A DNA stretch of 64,000 bases from positions 1 to 64,000 of the forward strand of contig NZ_QEST01000081.1 of NCBI RefSeq assembly GCF_003311645.1, written 5' to 3'. Positions 25,270 to 34,309 of the stretch are shown here, piece by piece. The notes under the pieces were generated by a model. The model ran no database searches. It worked only from the letters and a program-made list of their open reading frames with translations, and had not been told where the DNA came from. The position numbers and the translations under genes are program-made. Positions within the stretch are counted from its first letter, which is position 1. Each line of letters starts with the position of its first letter. The stretch comes from Streptomyces sp. PT12 (GTDB lineage Bacteria; Actinomycetota; Actinomycetes; Streptomycetales; Streptomycetaceae).

Positions 25270-26172
25270 GTGAAGCAGCAGACGTCCAAAGCTCCGCGCG
25301 CCGGTCGCCCAGGCATCGCCTGGGCGATCCCGGGCGTGCTCTTCTTCGCGTTCTTCGCCGCCGCGCCGATGGGCATCGTCGCCTACCTGTCCTTCACGGA
25401 CTGGGACGGACTGAGCGACCCCTCCTGGACGGGCCTGGACAACTGGACCAGGCTCTGGGAGGACGACAGCATGCGCAACGCCGTCTGGCTGAGCCTGCTG
25501 CTGACGGCGCTGACCTGGCTCACCCAGACCCCGATCACGCTGCTGCTCGGCGTGTGGGCGGCGGGGCGCCAGCGCAACAGGGCCGTGCTTTCGGCCATCT
25601 TCTTCCTGCCGCTGCTCGCCTCGTCCGTCGCGCTCGCCCTGCTGTGGCGCACCATCTTCGACCCCAACTTCGGCCTCGCCGCCGACATCGCCGACTGGTT
25701 CGACCTGGAGAGCGCCGACCTGCTCGGCAGCTCGCAGGGCGCCTTCGCGGCGATCCTCTTCGTCACGGGCTGGCAATTCATCCCGTTCCACATGCTCATC
25801 TACCAAGGCGGCGCCCGGCAGATCCCGCGCTCGTTCTACGACGCCGCGTCGATCGACGGAGCGGGCACCATCAGGCAGTTCTTCCACATCACGCTGCCAC
25901 AGTTGCGCAACACCATCGTCACCTCAACGGTGTTGATGGTCGTCGGCGCCCTCACCTACTTCGACACCGTCCTGATCCTCACCCGCGGCGGCCCCGGGGA
26001 CGCCACCGAGATCGTGCCGTACCTGATGTACGACACCGGCTTCGCGGCGTTCGACCTCGGCTATGCGAGCGCGATCGCCTGCGCCCTGGTCGTCGTGGCC
26101 ACCACGGCGTCCCTGCTGCTGGTGCGGCTGACCGGGTTCACCAGGATGCGCAGCACCCGGGAGGGGATGTGA
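25270..26172 (+). CDS. bxlF: ABC sugar permease, MalF type
   Basis: 300 aa integral membrane protein with six predicted segments and the EAA loop (YDAASIDGAGTIRQFFHITLP) that contacts the ATPase. The GTG start at 25270 is 8 bp after the binding-protein stop; its 3' end overlaps the next gene by GTGA. It forms the translocation channel with the following permease. Confidence 0.92.
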   Translation: MKQQTSKAPRAGRPGIAWAIPGVLFFAFFAAAPMGIVAYLSFTDWDGLSDPSWTGLDNWTRLWEDDSMRNAVWLSLLLTALTWLTQTPITLLLGVWAAGRQRNRAVLSAIFFLPLLASSVALALLWRTIFDPNFGLAADIADWFDLESADLLGSSQGAFAAILFVTGWQFIPFHMLIYQGGARQIPRSFYDAASIDGAGTIRQFFHITLPQLRNTIVTSTVLMVVGALTYFDTVLILTRGGPGDATEIVPYLMYDTGFAAFDLGYASAIACALVVVATTASLLLVRLTGFTRMRSTREGM

Positions 26173-27071
26173 CCAGCACCGTCGACAAGCGCCCCGCGCG
26201 CCTGAGGGACGAACGCCCGCCGCACGAACGCCCCCGCGCGCGGCGGCCGTTCCGCCTGCCGCGCGCCAACTACCCCGGCGCCCTCGCGGCGTTGATCTGG
26301 CTGGGCATCGTGGTGGTGCCGCTGTATGTGCTGATCGTCTCCACGATCCAGACGCGCCAGTCATACCTGGAGAACGGCCCGCTCTCCCTCCCCGACGACA
26401 TCACGTTCGACGCCTACCGGACCGTGCTCGAGGGCGACTTCCCGCGCTATCTGCTCAACACCCTGGTCGTCACCCTCGCGTGCGCCGCCATCGCGGTGAC
26501 GCTCGCCGTGACCGTCGCCTACAGCGTCGTGCGCACCCGGTCGCGCCTGTCGGGGCGGGTGTTCCAGCTCTTCCTGCTCGGCCTGGCGATCCCCTCCCAG
26601 GCCGTGATCATCCCCGTCTATCTCATCATCACCGAACTCCAGCTCTACGACACGCTGTTGGCGATCATCCTGCCCACCGCGGCGTTCTCCCTGCCGGTGG
26701 GCGTGCTCATCCTGGTCGGCACCATGCGCGACATCGACGAGGAGCTGTACGAGTCCATGGCTCTCGACGGCGCGAGCCAGGTCCGCATGCTCCTCCAGCT
26801 CGTGGTGCCCGTCTCCAGGGCGGGCATCTCCACCGTCGCGGTCTTCTCCGCCCTCAACGCGTGGAACGGCTTCCTCTTCCCCCTGATCCTCACCCAGTCA
26901 CCGGAGACCCGGGTACTCACCCTCGGCCTGTACGACTTCGTCGGCGAGTTCCGCACCGACATCCCTTCGCTGCTCGCGGCCGTGGTCCTGTCGATCGTGC
27001 CGATCTTCACCGCCTATCTCTTCGCCCGCAGGCAGCTGATCAACGGCCTGATGGGCGTCGGCGGTCGCTGA
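26169..27071 (+). CDS. bxlG: ABC sugar permease, MalG type
   Basis: 300 aa. It starts with a basic Arg/Pro-rich tail, has six predicted membrane segments, and carries the EAA loop (YESMALDGASQVRMLLQLVV). The GTG start overlaps the previous stop (GTGA, 26169-26172). Second half of the importer channel; heterodimer with the gene upstream. Confidence 0.92.
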   Translation: MTSTVDKRPARLRDERPPHERPRARRPFRLPRANYPGALAALIWLGIVVVPLYVLIVSTIQTRQSYLENGPLSLPDDITFDAYRTVLEGDFPRYLLNTLVVTLACAAIAVTLAVTVAYSVVRTRSRLSGRVFQLFLLGLAIPSQAVIIPVYLIITELQLYDTLLAIILPTAAFSLPVGVLILVGTMRDIDEELYESMALDGASQVRMLLQLVVPVSRAGISTVAVFSALNAWNGFLFPLILTQSPETRVLTLGLYDFVGEFRTDIPSLLAAVVLSIVPIFTAYLFARRQLINGLMGVGGR

Positions 27072-27102
27072 CCAGCGCCGTCCGCATCCGACAAGGAGCC
27101 CT

Positions 27103-29421
27103 ATGCACCACCGCCCCTGGCAGGACACCTCGCTCCCGGCCGAGACCCGCGCCGCCGAGCTGCTGTCCGCCATGACCCTCGAGGAGAAGCTCGCCCAGCT
27201 CGTCGGCCTCTGGCCGGGCTCGGACGCCGGGCACGACGACGACGCCGACGTGGCGCCCATGCAGAGCCAGGTCAACTCCGGGTCCCCCGACCTGTCGGCC
27301 CTGCTGCCGCACGGACTCGGCCAGCTGACCCGCCCGTTCGGCACGGCCCCCGTGGATCCGTCCGAGAAGGCGCGGGCGCTCGCCGACGACCAGCGGAAGA
27401 TCGCCGCCGCCAACCGCTTCGCCCTCCCCGCGCTGGTCCACGAGGAGTGCCTGACCGGGTTCGCCGCCTGGCGGGCCGCGATCTTCCCCACCCCGCTGGC
27501 CTGGGGCGCCTCCTTCCACCCCGAGCTGATCGAGGAGGCAGCCCGGCTGATCGGCGCCTCGATGCGCGCCGTCGGCGTCCACCAGGGCCTGGCCCCCGTC
27601 CTCGACGTCACGCGCGACCCGCGCTGGGGACGCACCGAGGAGACCATCGGCGAGGACCCCTACCTGGTGGCCACCGTCGGCACCGCCTATGTGAGGGGCC
27701 TGGAGTCCGCCGGGATCGTCTCCACCCTCAAGCACTTCGCCGGACACGCCAGCTCGCGCGGCGCCCGCAACCACGCCCCGGTCTCGATGGGCCCGCGCGA
27801 GCTGGCCGATGTCGTGCTGCCGCCGTTCGAGATGGCGCTGCGCGAGGGCGGGGCGCGCTCCGTCATGTCCGCCTACCACGACATCGACGGCGTGCCGACC
27901 AGCGGCGACCCCCGGCTGCTCACCCAACTCCTGCGGGAGGACTGGGGGTTCACGGGAACGGTCGTCTCCGACTACTTCTCCGTCTCCTTCCTCGAGCTGA
28001 CCCACCGCGTCGCGGGCTCCCCCGCCGAGGCCGCGGTGCTCGCGCTCGCCGCGGGCGTCGACGTCGAGCTGCCCGCGCAGCGCTGCTACGGCACCCCGCT
28101 GCTCAAGGCGGTCCAATCCGGGGAGGTCGCCGAGGAGTTGGTGGACCGCGCGGTGCTGCGCGTGCTGCGCCAGAAGGCGGAGCTCGGCCTGCTCGACCCG
28201 GACTGGTCGCCCGTGCCGCCCGCGCTCGCGGACGGCGGCACCGTCGACCTCGACCCGCCCGCGATGCGGGAGGTGGCCCGGCGCATCGCCGAGGAGTCCG
28301 TGGTGCTGCTGGCCAACGACCAGGGCGCGCTGCCGCTCGCGCCGCGCGGGCGCATCGCGGTGGCCGGGCCGCTCGCCGACGACATCGCGCCCCTGATGGG
28401 CTGCTACACCTTCCCCCGGCACGTCGGGATCCGCCACCCCGAGCTGCCCGTGGGCCTCCCCATCAGGACGCCGGTCGAGGCGCTGCGCGCCGAGCTGCCC
28501 GACGCGGACATCGACGTCGTGACGCGGCCCGCGGACGCGGTGGGCGCGGATGTGTGCGTCATGGTCGCCGCGGACCGCTCGGGGCTCTTCGGGCGCGGCA
28601 CCTCGGGCGAGGGCTGCGATGCCACCGACCTCGAACTCCCCGACGACCAGGGGACGTTGCTCGACGAGCTGCTGGCCACCGGCGTTCCTGTGGTCCTGGT
28701 GCTGCTCACCGGCCGACCCTATGCGCTTGGCCGGTGGGCCGATCGCCTCGCCGCCTGCGTGCAGGCGTTCTTCCCCGGCGAGGAGGGCGGCAGCGCGGTC
28801 GCGGGGGTCCTCTCCGGACGGGTCAACCCGTCGGGGCGGCTGCCGGTCGGGGTGCCACGGCACACCGGCGCGCAGCCGTGGACGTATCTCGCGCCGCCGC
28901 TCGGCCAGCGCGGCGACGCCAGCAGCATCGACCCCGGCGCGCTCTACCCGTTCGGACACGGCCTGTCCTACACGGAGTTCACCTGGAGCGACGCCGGGGC
29001 CGACGCCGACGCGCTGGACACCGACGGGGCGACGACCGCGCGCGTCACCGTCACCAACACCGGCGAGCGGGCCGGGACCGAGGTCGTCCAGCTCTATCTG
29101 CACGACCCGGTCGCCAGGACCGCGCGCCCGGTCAACCGGCTCATCGGCTACGCCCGCGTCGACCTGGCGCCCGGCTCCTGTGCCGAGGTCGCGTTCGCGT
29201 TCCACGCCGAACTCGCGGGCTACAGCCTCGGAAACGGCCACCACGTGGTCGAACCCGGCGCGCTCGAACTGCGGTTCGGCGCGTCGAGCGGCGACCTGCG
29301 GCACTCGGTCCCGCTCACCCTGACGGGACCCGAGCGCCATGTGGGCCACGACCGCCGCCTGCGCTGCCCCGCCACCGTGCGGGCCACCGCGCGGACGACC
29401 GCGCGCACAAACGGAGCGTAA
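27103..29421 (+). CDS. bxlA: GH3 beta-xylosidase/beta-glucosidase
   Basis: 772 aa, no signal peptide, so intracellular. The GH3 N-terminal barrel has QGLAPVLDVTRDPRWGRTEE, STLKHFAGH and the nucleophile Asp in TGTVVSDYFS (about residue 290). The alpha/beta C-terminal domain (VVLLANDQGALPL) is followed by a fibronectin-III-like domain (VTVTNTGERAGTEVVQLYLH). Length matches the bxlA type. It hydrolyses imported xylo-oligosaccharides to xylose. ATG follows AAGGAG, 31 bp after the permease stop. Glucosidase activity cannot be excluded from sequence. Confidence 0.93.
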   Translation: MHHRPWQDTSLPAETRAAELLSAMTLEEKLAQLVGLWPGSDAGHDDDADVAPMQSQVNSGSPDLSALLPHGLGQLTRPFGTAPVDPSEKARALADDQRKIAAANRFALPALVHEECLTGFAAWRAAIFPTPLAWGASFHPELIEEAARLIGASMRAVGVHQGLAPVLDVTRDPRWGRTEETIGEDPYLVATVGTAYVRGLESAGIVSTLKHFAGHASSRGARNHAPVSMGPRELADVVLPPFEMALREGGARSVMSAYHDIDGVPTSGDPRLLTQLLREDWGFTGTVVSDYFSVSFLELTHRVAGSPAEAAVLALAAGVDVELPAQRCYGTPLLKAVQSGEVAEELVDRAVLRVLRQKAELGLLDPDWSPVPPALADGGTVDLDPPAMREVARRIAEESVVLLANDQGALPLAPRGRIAVAGPLADDIAPLMGCYTFPRHVGIRHPELPVGLPIRTPVEALRAELPDADIDVVTRPADAVGADVCVMVAADRSGLFGRGTSGEGCDATDLELPDDQGTLLDELLATGVPVVLVLLTGRPYALGRWADRLAACVQAFFPGEEGGSAVAGVLSGRVNPSGRLPVGVPRHTGAQPWTYLAPPLGQRGDASSIDPGALYPFGHGLSYTEFTWSDAGADADALDTDGATTARVTVTNTGERAGTEVVQLYLHDPVARTARPVNRLIGYARVDLAPGSCAEVAFAFHAELAGYSLGNGHHVVEPGALELRFGASSGDLRHSVPLTLTGPERHVGHDRRLRCPATVRATARTTARTNGA

Positions 29422-29462
29422 GCGCCTCGCCACCCACCGCGGCCGCGGCCTACCCTGGGGAA

Positions 29463-30377
29463 ATGGGCTGGACCGTACGCGACATCCCCGACCTCAAGGG
29501 CCGCACCGCGGTGGTGACGGGCGCGGGCAGCGGACTCGGCTATGTCACCGCCCGCGAGCTCGCCCGGCGCGGCGCCCGTACCGTCCTGGCCTGCCGCAGC
29601 CAGCGGAGCGGCCAGGACGCGCTCGAACGCCTCTTCGGCGAAGTCCCCGAGGCCCGGGCCGAGACACAGCTCCTCGACCTCGCCGACCTGGCCTCCGTAC
29701 GGGCGTTCGCGCTGGAGTGGGGCGAGCGGCGGCTCGACCTGCTCATCAACAACGCAGGGCTGATGGCCGTTCCCTATGCCGAGACGGCCGACGGCTTCGA
29801 AATGCACTTCGGCGTCAACCACTTGGGGCACTTCGCCCTGACCGGGCTGCTGCTCGACCGCCTGGTCGCCTCGCCGGGCTCCCGCGTGGTCACCGTCTCC
29901 AGCCTGCTCCACCTCATCGCCAACATCGATCTGCGCGACCTCAACTCCCAGCGCCGCTACCGGCGTTGGGTGGCCTATGGCCGATCGAGGACGGCCAACC
30001 TCCTCTTCACCCACGAGCTGGCCCGCCGCCTGCGCGGCCGCGACGTGGTGGCCGCGGCCGTCCACCCTGGCTGGGCCGTCCACCCTGGCTGGACCGACAC
30101 CGGGCTGCCCGCGCGGGGCCCGCGCAGGCGGCCCGCGCGGCTCGCCCACCGCCTGGCGGCCGCGCCACCCGAGGCGGGCGCGACACCGTCGCTGTACGCG
30201 GCGACGGCACCGGCGATCGCCCCCGACTCGTTCACGGGCCCGAGCGTGCTGGGCGCGCGCACCCCCAGGGGCGGCCCCGGCGGCCCCTGGCGCGCCCCCT
30301 GGACCCGCAACCCCAGGACGGCGGCCTCCCTGTGGCGGGCGTCCGAGGAGCTGACGGGGGTGCGGTGGGAGGGGTGA
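29463..30377 (+). CDS. Short-chain dehydrogenase with altered catalytic motif
   Basis: 304 aa. Rossmann features are clear: AVVTGAGSGLGYVTARELAR (TGxxxGxG) and LLINNAGLM (NNAG), then VNHLGHFALT and VVTVSSLLH (Ser). The usual YxxxK reads YGRSR, so the catalytic Lys is Arg. A perfect 18-bp in-frame duplication (30057-30074, 30075-30092) repeats AVHPGW just after the active site. The C-terminus is unusually Pro/Arg-rich. It resembles retinol-dehydrogenase-like SDRs, but its activity is doubtful. It follows bxlA by 41 bp with no functional link evident. Confidence 0.85.
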   Translation: MGWTVRDIPDLKGRTAVVTGAGSGLGYVTARELARRGARTVLACRSQRSGQDALERLFGEVPEARAETQLLDLADLASVRAFALEWGERRLDLLINNAGLMAVPYAETADGFEMHFGVNHLGHFALTGLLLDRLVASPGSRVVTVSSLLHLIANIDLRDLNSQRRYRRWVAYGRSRTANLLFTHELARRLRGRDVVAAAVHPGWAVHPGWTDTGLPARGPRRRPARLAHRLAAAPPEAGATPSLYAATAPAIAPDSFTGPSVLGARTPRGGPGGPWRAPWTRNPRTAASLWRASEELTGVRWEG

Positions 30378-30439
30378 GCCCCGCCCGACGGCGTAGCATC
30401 GCCCTGGACGCGGCTCGTTCCGCGGCGCGTTGCGCGGGG

Positions 30440-30504
30440 TCGTTCTGTGGGCTCGTTCTGTGGGGTCGTTCTGTGGGGTCGTTCTGTGGGGTCGTTCTGT
30501 GGGG
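30440..30504 (+). repeat. 13-bp minisatellite, five tandem copies
   Basis: TCGTTCTGTGGGG (one copy with GC for the last two bases) repeated five times with exact 13-bp spacing. It lies immediately 5' of the start codon at 30510. Each copy ends in a G-run and the last merges with the GGGGGG ribosome-binding site. Copy number could tune translation. Confidence 0.9.
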
Positions 30505-30509
30505 GGATG

Positions 30510-30914
30510 ATGGGATCGTTCGACGAGGAGTGGGCCAGGTTACAGGCCGAGGCCCGTGATCAGCCGCTGCCGCTGCCAGGCGGCGGCACGGGCGGGGACC
30601 GGCTGACGGTGCGTTCGGACGCGCAGCGCGCGGCGGCCGACTTCCTCCAGACGGAGCTGCTGCCCGACGCGCGCCGCGAAGGCGACCGGCCCGTGGGCGA
30701 GTTGGAGTCCGCGTCGGCACGCATGAGCGGGTGGGCGTCGGCCACGGGCCTGCGGACCGTCGCCGACACCTGGGCGGGCAAGGTGGAGCTGCTGACCGCC
30801 CAGCTGGGCGCCGAGGCGGAGGCGCTGCGCGGCACGTCCAACGACTTCGCGGGCGGCGAGCTGGAGATCGCGCACCAGCTCACGCGGCTCGGCCTCGTCG
30901 ACGGGACCGAGTGA
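30510..30914 (+). CDS. WXG100-like helical protein
   Basis: 134 aa beginning MGSFDEEWARLQAEA, the opening of a streptomycete family of small helical proteins found just before a larger WXG-type partner. The C-terminal half (GWASATGLRTVADTWAGKVE, ending in a long helix) fits the ESX/WXG100-like hairpin style. ATG 30510 is chosen over ATG 30507 for spacing from the G-rich site. It is 3 bp upstream of the 727-aa gene, so the two are co-translated. Secretion through a type VII system is possible, but no such system is in the window. Confidence 0.6.
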   Translation: MGSFDEEWARLQAEARDQPLPLPGGGTGGDRLTVRSDAQRAAADFLQTELLPDARREGDRPVGELESASARMSGWASATGLRTVADTWAGKVELLTAQLGAEAEALRGTSNDFAGGELEIAHQLTRLGLVDGTE

Positions 30915-30917
30915 GCC

Positions 30918-33101
30918 ATGCCGGGCTACGGCGAGATCATCGAGCAGGACTTCGAGGTCCTGGAGACCGCGGCGAGCGAGCTGGAGGCCGCGTCCGAGGG
31001 GTTCGCCGAGGTCGCGCGGCGCTACCGCAGCGAGGTCGCCTCCCTGCCGGGGCACGAGGACCTGTGGGTCGGGGAGAGCGCCGAGGCGGCCAGCTTCCGG
31101 TTCTCGGTGCCCGAGGAGGAGCTGGACGCGGCGAAGGCCGAGGCCCTGGCGATCGCGCGGGTGCTCCGCGACGGCAAGGCCGAGCTGGTGCGGCTGCGCG
31201 GCGCGTTGGAGTCCGTGGCCGCCGACATCAGGGCCGAGGGCTTCGGGGTCAGCGGCGACGGTCGGGTCCTGCTCGACCCCGACTGGGCCAACGACACGGA
31301 GTCCACCCGCCTGGAACGCGAACGCAGCGCCTGGCAGGGCGAGTTGAGCCGGGCCGTGGAGGCCGTGTGCCAGGCCGACGAGAGCCTGCACCTGGCGTTG
31401 ACCCGGCTCACGACGGAGCGCGACGGCCGACGCGCGGGCATCTTCAACGGCGCGGCCGACGACACGACCGACGAGGTACTGGCGGGCCGGGCACGGGAGT
31501 TGGCCGACCGGCTCGCGGCGGGCGACGCCCTCTCGGAGGCGGAGCGGGACGAGCTGAACCGTCTGCTCGAACTGGAGGCGCACGACCCGGAGTTCGCCCG
31601 TGAGCTGCTGGACGGGCTCGGCGGGGACGGCTTCGTCGACCTCGCGGCCCACACCTGGCAGGACTCGGGGCCGCTCCAGGACCACCTGCGGACGCTGCTG
31701 GCGACGGGCACCACGTTGCCGGGCCCGGCCACGCCGCAACAGGACGCGTTCTACCGGGAGTTCATGACCGAGCTGGACGAGGCCGGTCGGGCGGGTCACC
31801 TGGTGGAGGACCTGTCCGACCACGAGGTGCGCGGGTACCAGCTGCTGCTGAGCGTGATGGACGGCGGCGAGGCGGCCTGGTCGGCCCGGCTGCTGCACGA
31901 CCTCGGCGACAACATCCGCGCCGCGGAGGACCCGTCCCTCGGCGGCGACCCCGGCATCTGGGCCCATGGCACGGACGACATCGGCGTGGACGGCCTCGAC
32001 GCGTCGGACCTGGAGTGGCTGCGGACCGACCCGATGGACACGGTCCTCGGCATCATGGCCGACCAGCCGGGCATCGCCACCGCCTACCTCGACCCGGCTG
32101 GCGACAACGGCCGCCTCGCCTACCTCATCGACGACCGCGAGTGGTCCCAGCTCAGCATGCGGATCAGCCCGACCGGCGCCGTGGACATCCCGTCCACGCT
32201 CGACGGCTTCGGCGCGGCACTCCAGGCCGCGACGACGGGCGTCCCCGCCGACGAACGCCCGACCCAGCTCCACCTGACGCACGGCGGCCGCCGGATCATG
32301 GAGATGGCGTTCGAGAAGTTCGCGGAGAACGACGCGTCACTGATCGCCGACGAAGGCCCGTTCGCCCCCCTGCGCCCCGAGCTGGCACGGATGACGGGGG
32401 CGTACATGGGGGATTTTCAGCAGCAGTTGAGCGGGCTTGAGATCAATCCCCCGAACGAGGGGCACGTCGCTCTCGGATCGCCGGAGGAGATCCGGGCATT
32501 CCTGGTGCAACTGAGCGGCGATCAGGAGGCCCATGGCATCGTCACCGGCGCCCAGCAGGCATACACGACGCTTGCGGTGGATTACGCGATGGGCCTGGAA
32601 CTCCCCCCGAACATCAGCAGGGAGGAAGTCGTGTACCAGGCCGTGGCCCCCGGGGCGCAGGTGGCGGGAATCCTCAGCGAGGCCCGTGCGAACGCCGCCT
32701 TCGAGGAGGTGATCGAGAGCGACCAGGCACACAACGACCGAGTGACGATGGTCCAGGACTGGACCGGGGTGATCCTGGACGAGGCCGTGGGACGGGCCGC
32801 CGAGCGCTATCCGGTCGCGGGCCCGGTCATCGAATGGGGCGTGGGCGAGCTGTCCGACTCCATCTTCTCCACCCTCGAACGCGACAACAGCGAACAGGCC
32901 GCTGGGGACGCCGAGAGCGGCTACATGGCGGACTACCGCTCGGCCCTCGCCTCAGCGGGCAACTCCGTGACCGTGGCGGCCGAGGCGCGGTACGGCCCCG
33001 ACAGTGACGGGGCGCGGATTCTGCGCAACACGGCGGAGATCGCCACGTTGGAGAACTTCACGGAGCGCATTGAGTGGGAACTTCCGGAAACACAGCAGTA
33101 A
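30918..33101 (+). CDS. Large protein with WXG-like N-terminal helical domain
   Basis: 727 aa. Residues 1-90 resemble a WXG100-type hairpin (LWVGESAEAASFR in the WxG position). Next come a coiled-coil-rich section (about 100-200) with ERERSAWQGELSRAVEA, an acidic helical middle and a long C-terminal domain without a recognised catalytic motif. No signal peptide. It resembles streptomycete proteins whose N-terminus mediates type VII-type export and whose C-terminus is variable. I do not recognise the C-terminal domain. Encoded between a small WXG-like protein and two lipoproteins, suggesting a surface-linked locus. Confidence 0.6.
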   Translation: MPGYGEIIEQDFEVLETAASELEAASEGFAEVARRYRSEVASLPGHEDLWVGESAEAASFRFSVPEEELDAAKAEALAIARVLRDGKAELVRLRGALESVAADIRAEGFGVSGDGRVLLDPDWANDTESTRLERERSAWQGELSRAVEAVCQADESLHLALTRLTTERDGRRAGIFNGAADDTTDEVLAGRARELADRLAAGDALSEAERDELNRLLELEAHDPEFARELLDGLGGDGFVDLAAHTWQDSGPLQDHLRTLLATGTTLPGPATPQQDAFYREFMTELDEAGRAGHLVEDLSDHEVRGYQLLLSVMDGGEAAWSARLLHDLGDNIRAAEDPSLGGDPGIWAHGTDDIGVDGLDASDLEWLRTDPMDTVLGIMADQPGIATAYLDPAGDNGRLAYLIDDREWSQLSMRISPTGAVDIPSTLDGFGAALQAATTGVPADERPTQLHLTHGGRRIMEMAFEKFAENDASLIADEGPFAPLRPELARMTGAYMGDFQQQLSGLEINPPNEGHVALGSPEEIRAFLVQLSGDQEAHGIVTGAQQAYTTLAVDYAMGLELPPNISREEVVYQAVAPGAQVAGILSEARANAAFEEVIESDQAHNDRVTMVQDWTGVILDEAVGRAAERYPVAGPVIEWGVGELSDSIFSTLERDNSEQAAGDAESGYMADYRSALASAGNSVTVAAEARYGPDSDGARILRNTAEIATLENFTERIEWELPETQQ

Positions 33102-33112
33102 CGAGGAGAGGC

Positions 33113-33670
33113 ATGCGCAGATTGTGCCTGGCGGGCGCCACCCTGGCGGTGTCCGTGACGGCGGTGGGGTGCGGAGGTTCGGAAGAGCGTGACTATGCGC
33201 TGCCCGGCGATTTCTGCGGTGTCGACATGCCCGAGGAATTGTACGCGCCTCTCTTTCCGGGGGGTTCCGAGCTGAGCGTCAGCCGGTCGTTCGACGAGTT
33301 CGGCAATCTGGCGGTCCGCTTCTGCCGCATGTCGGTGGACGACGAGATCATCCTGACCGCGGAATCCACCGGCACCGGCTCATTCGGCGACACCGAATCG
33401 TGGGACCTGGGCCCACTCGACCCGGATGACACGGAGACCGTGCCGGGAGAGTTCGGAGCGCGCGTCTCGCCGGGCGTGGCCATGGCCCTGGCACCCTGTA
33501 CCGTCCCGGGTCCTGGGGGCGAGCCCACCATCGAGACACTGAAGCTCGTCCTGGAGACCGAACACCCCGGCGACGACGAGGAGTCGAAGGACGTGCTCGC
33601 CGGTCTCGTCCAGCCGTTGATGGCCGGGGCCATGGAAATGACGCCGTGCCAGGAGCACGGCGAGGACTGA
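33113..33670 (+). CDS. Lipoprotein, first of tandem pair
   Basis: 185 aa. Signal peptide with lipobox AVGC (Cys at about 22), then a compact extracytoplasmic domain with several conserved Cys (DFCGVDMPEELYAPLF, RFCRMSV, APCTVPGPGGEP, EMTPCQEHGE). ATG follows GAGGAGAG, 11 bp after the 727-aa gene. It is paralogous to the next gene; shared stretches include FCGVDM, APCTVPGP and the C-terminal EMTPCQEHGE. Function unknown; expected on the outer face of the membrane. Confidence 0.8.
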   Translation: MRRLCLAGATLAVSVTAVGCGGSEERDYALPGDFCGVDMPEELYAPLFPGGSELSVSRSFDEFGNLAVRFCRMSVDDEIILTAESTGTGSFGDTESWDLGPLDPDDTETVPGEFGARVSPGVAMALAPCTVPGPGGEPTIETLKLVLETEHPGDDEESKDVLAGLVQPLMAGAMEMTPCQEHGED

Positions 33671-33718
33671 CGCGTTCCCTTGGGATCCACCGTCAGGAAA
33701 TCCGTGATGAGGAATGGC

Positions 33719-34255
33719 ATGCGCGCGCTCGGCGTCCTGGGCTCGGCACTCCTGGTGTCCGCCTGCGCGGGAGCGGAGGAGCGGGAATACACACTTCCCG
33801 ACACCTTCTGCGGCGTCGACATGGACCAGGAGCTCTACGCGCCGCTTTTCCCCAACGGCTCCGAGTTGGACGCCGAGCAGGTGTTCAAGGACTTCACAAC
33901 CGACCCGCTGCGCCAGTGCAGGCTGTCCGTCGACGGCGAGGTCTTCGTGGCGGCGGACGCGTCCGGTACCGTCTCGTTCGACCGGTGGGAGCTGGGTGAT
34001 CTCAGCCTGGACGACGCCGAGACCGTGCCGGGCGACCACGAAGCGCTCGTCTGGCCCGGCGTGGCCAAGGCCATCGCGCCCTGCACCGTGCCAGGCCCAA
34101 GCGGCGAACCCTCCATCACAGAGCTGCGCGTCATCGTGGAAGCCGAACACCCAGGTGACGACCAGGAGTCCGTGGAAGCACTCTCCCAAATCATCCACCC
34201 CTTCCTCGCAGGCGCACTGGAAATGACGCCGTGCCAGGAGCACGGCGAGGGCTGA
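33719..34255 (+). CDS. Lipoprotein, second of tandem pair
   Basis: 178 aa paralogue of the preceding gene, with lipobox VSAC (about residue 17) and the same Cys pattern (TFCGVDMDQELYAPLF, RQCRLSV, APCTVPGPSGEP, EMTPCQEHGEG). The ATG at 33719 is chosen because a GAGGA site precedes it at good spacing; an ATG at 33707 is also open. Tandem duplication and divergence of one lipoprotein in an operon with WXG-like proteins is notable. Function unknown. Confidence 0.8.
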   Translation: MRALGVLGSALLVSACAGAEEREYTLPDTFCGVDMDQELYAPLFPNGSELDAEQVFKDFTTDPLRQCRLSVDGEVFVAADASGTVSFDRWELGDLSLDDAETVPGDHEALVWPGVAKAIAPCTVPGPSGEPSITELRVIVEAEHPGDDQESVEALSQIIHPFLAGALEMTPCQEHGEG

Positions 34256-34309
34256 GGCGTTGCGCCCTCCCCGTCCACGCCGTTGCCACTCCCGCCGCGG
34301 GCACAGCGT

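Noticed and set aside
27040-29433. 797-codon minus-strand frame under the GH3 gene
   Set aside because: Antisense to a clear glycosidase with all motifs; no domain of its own.
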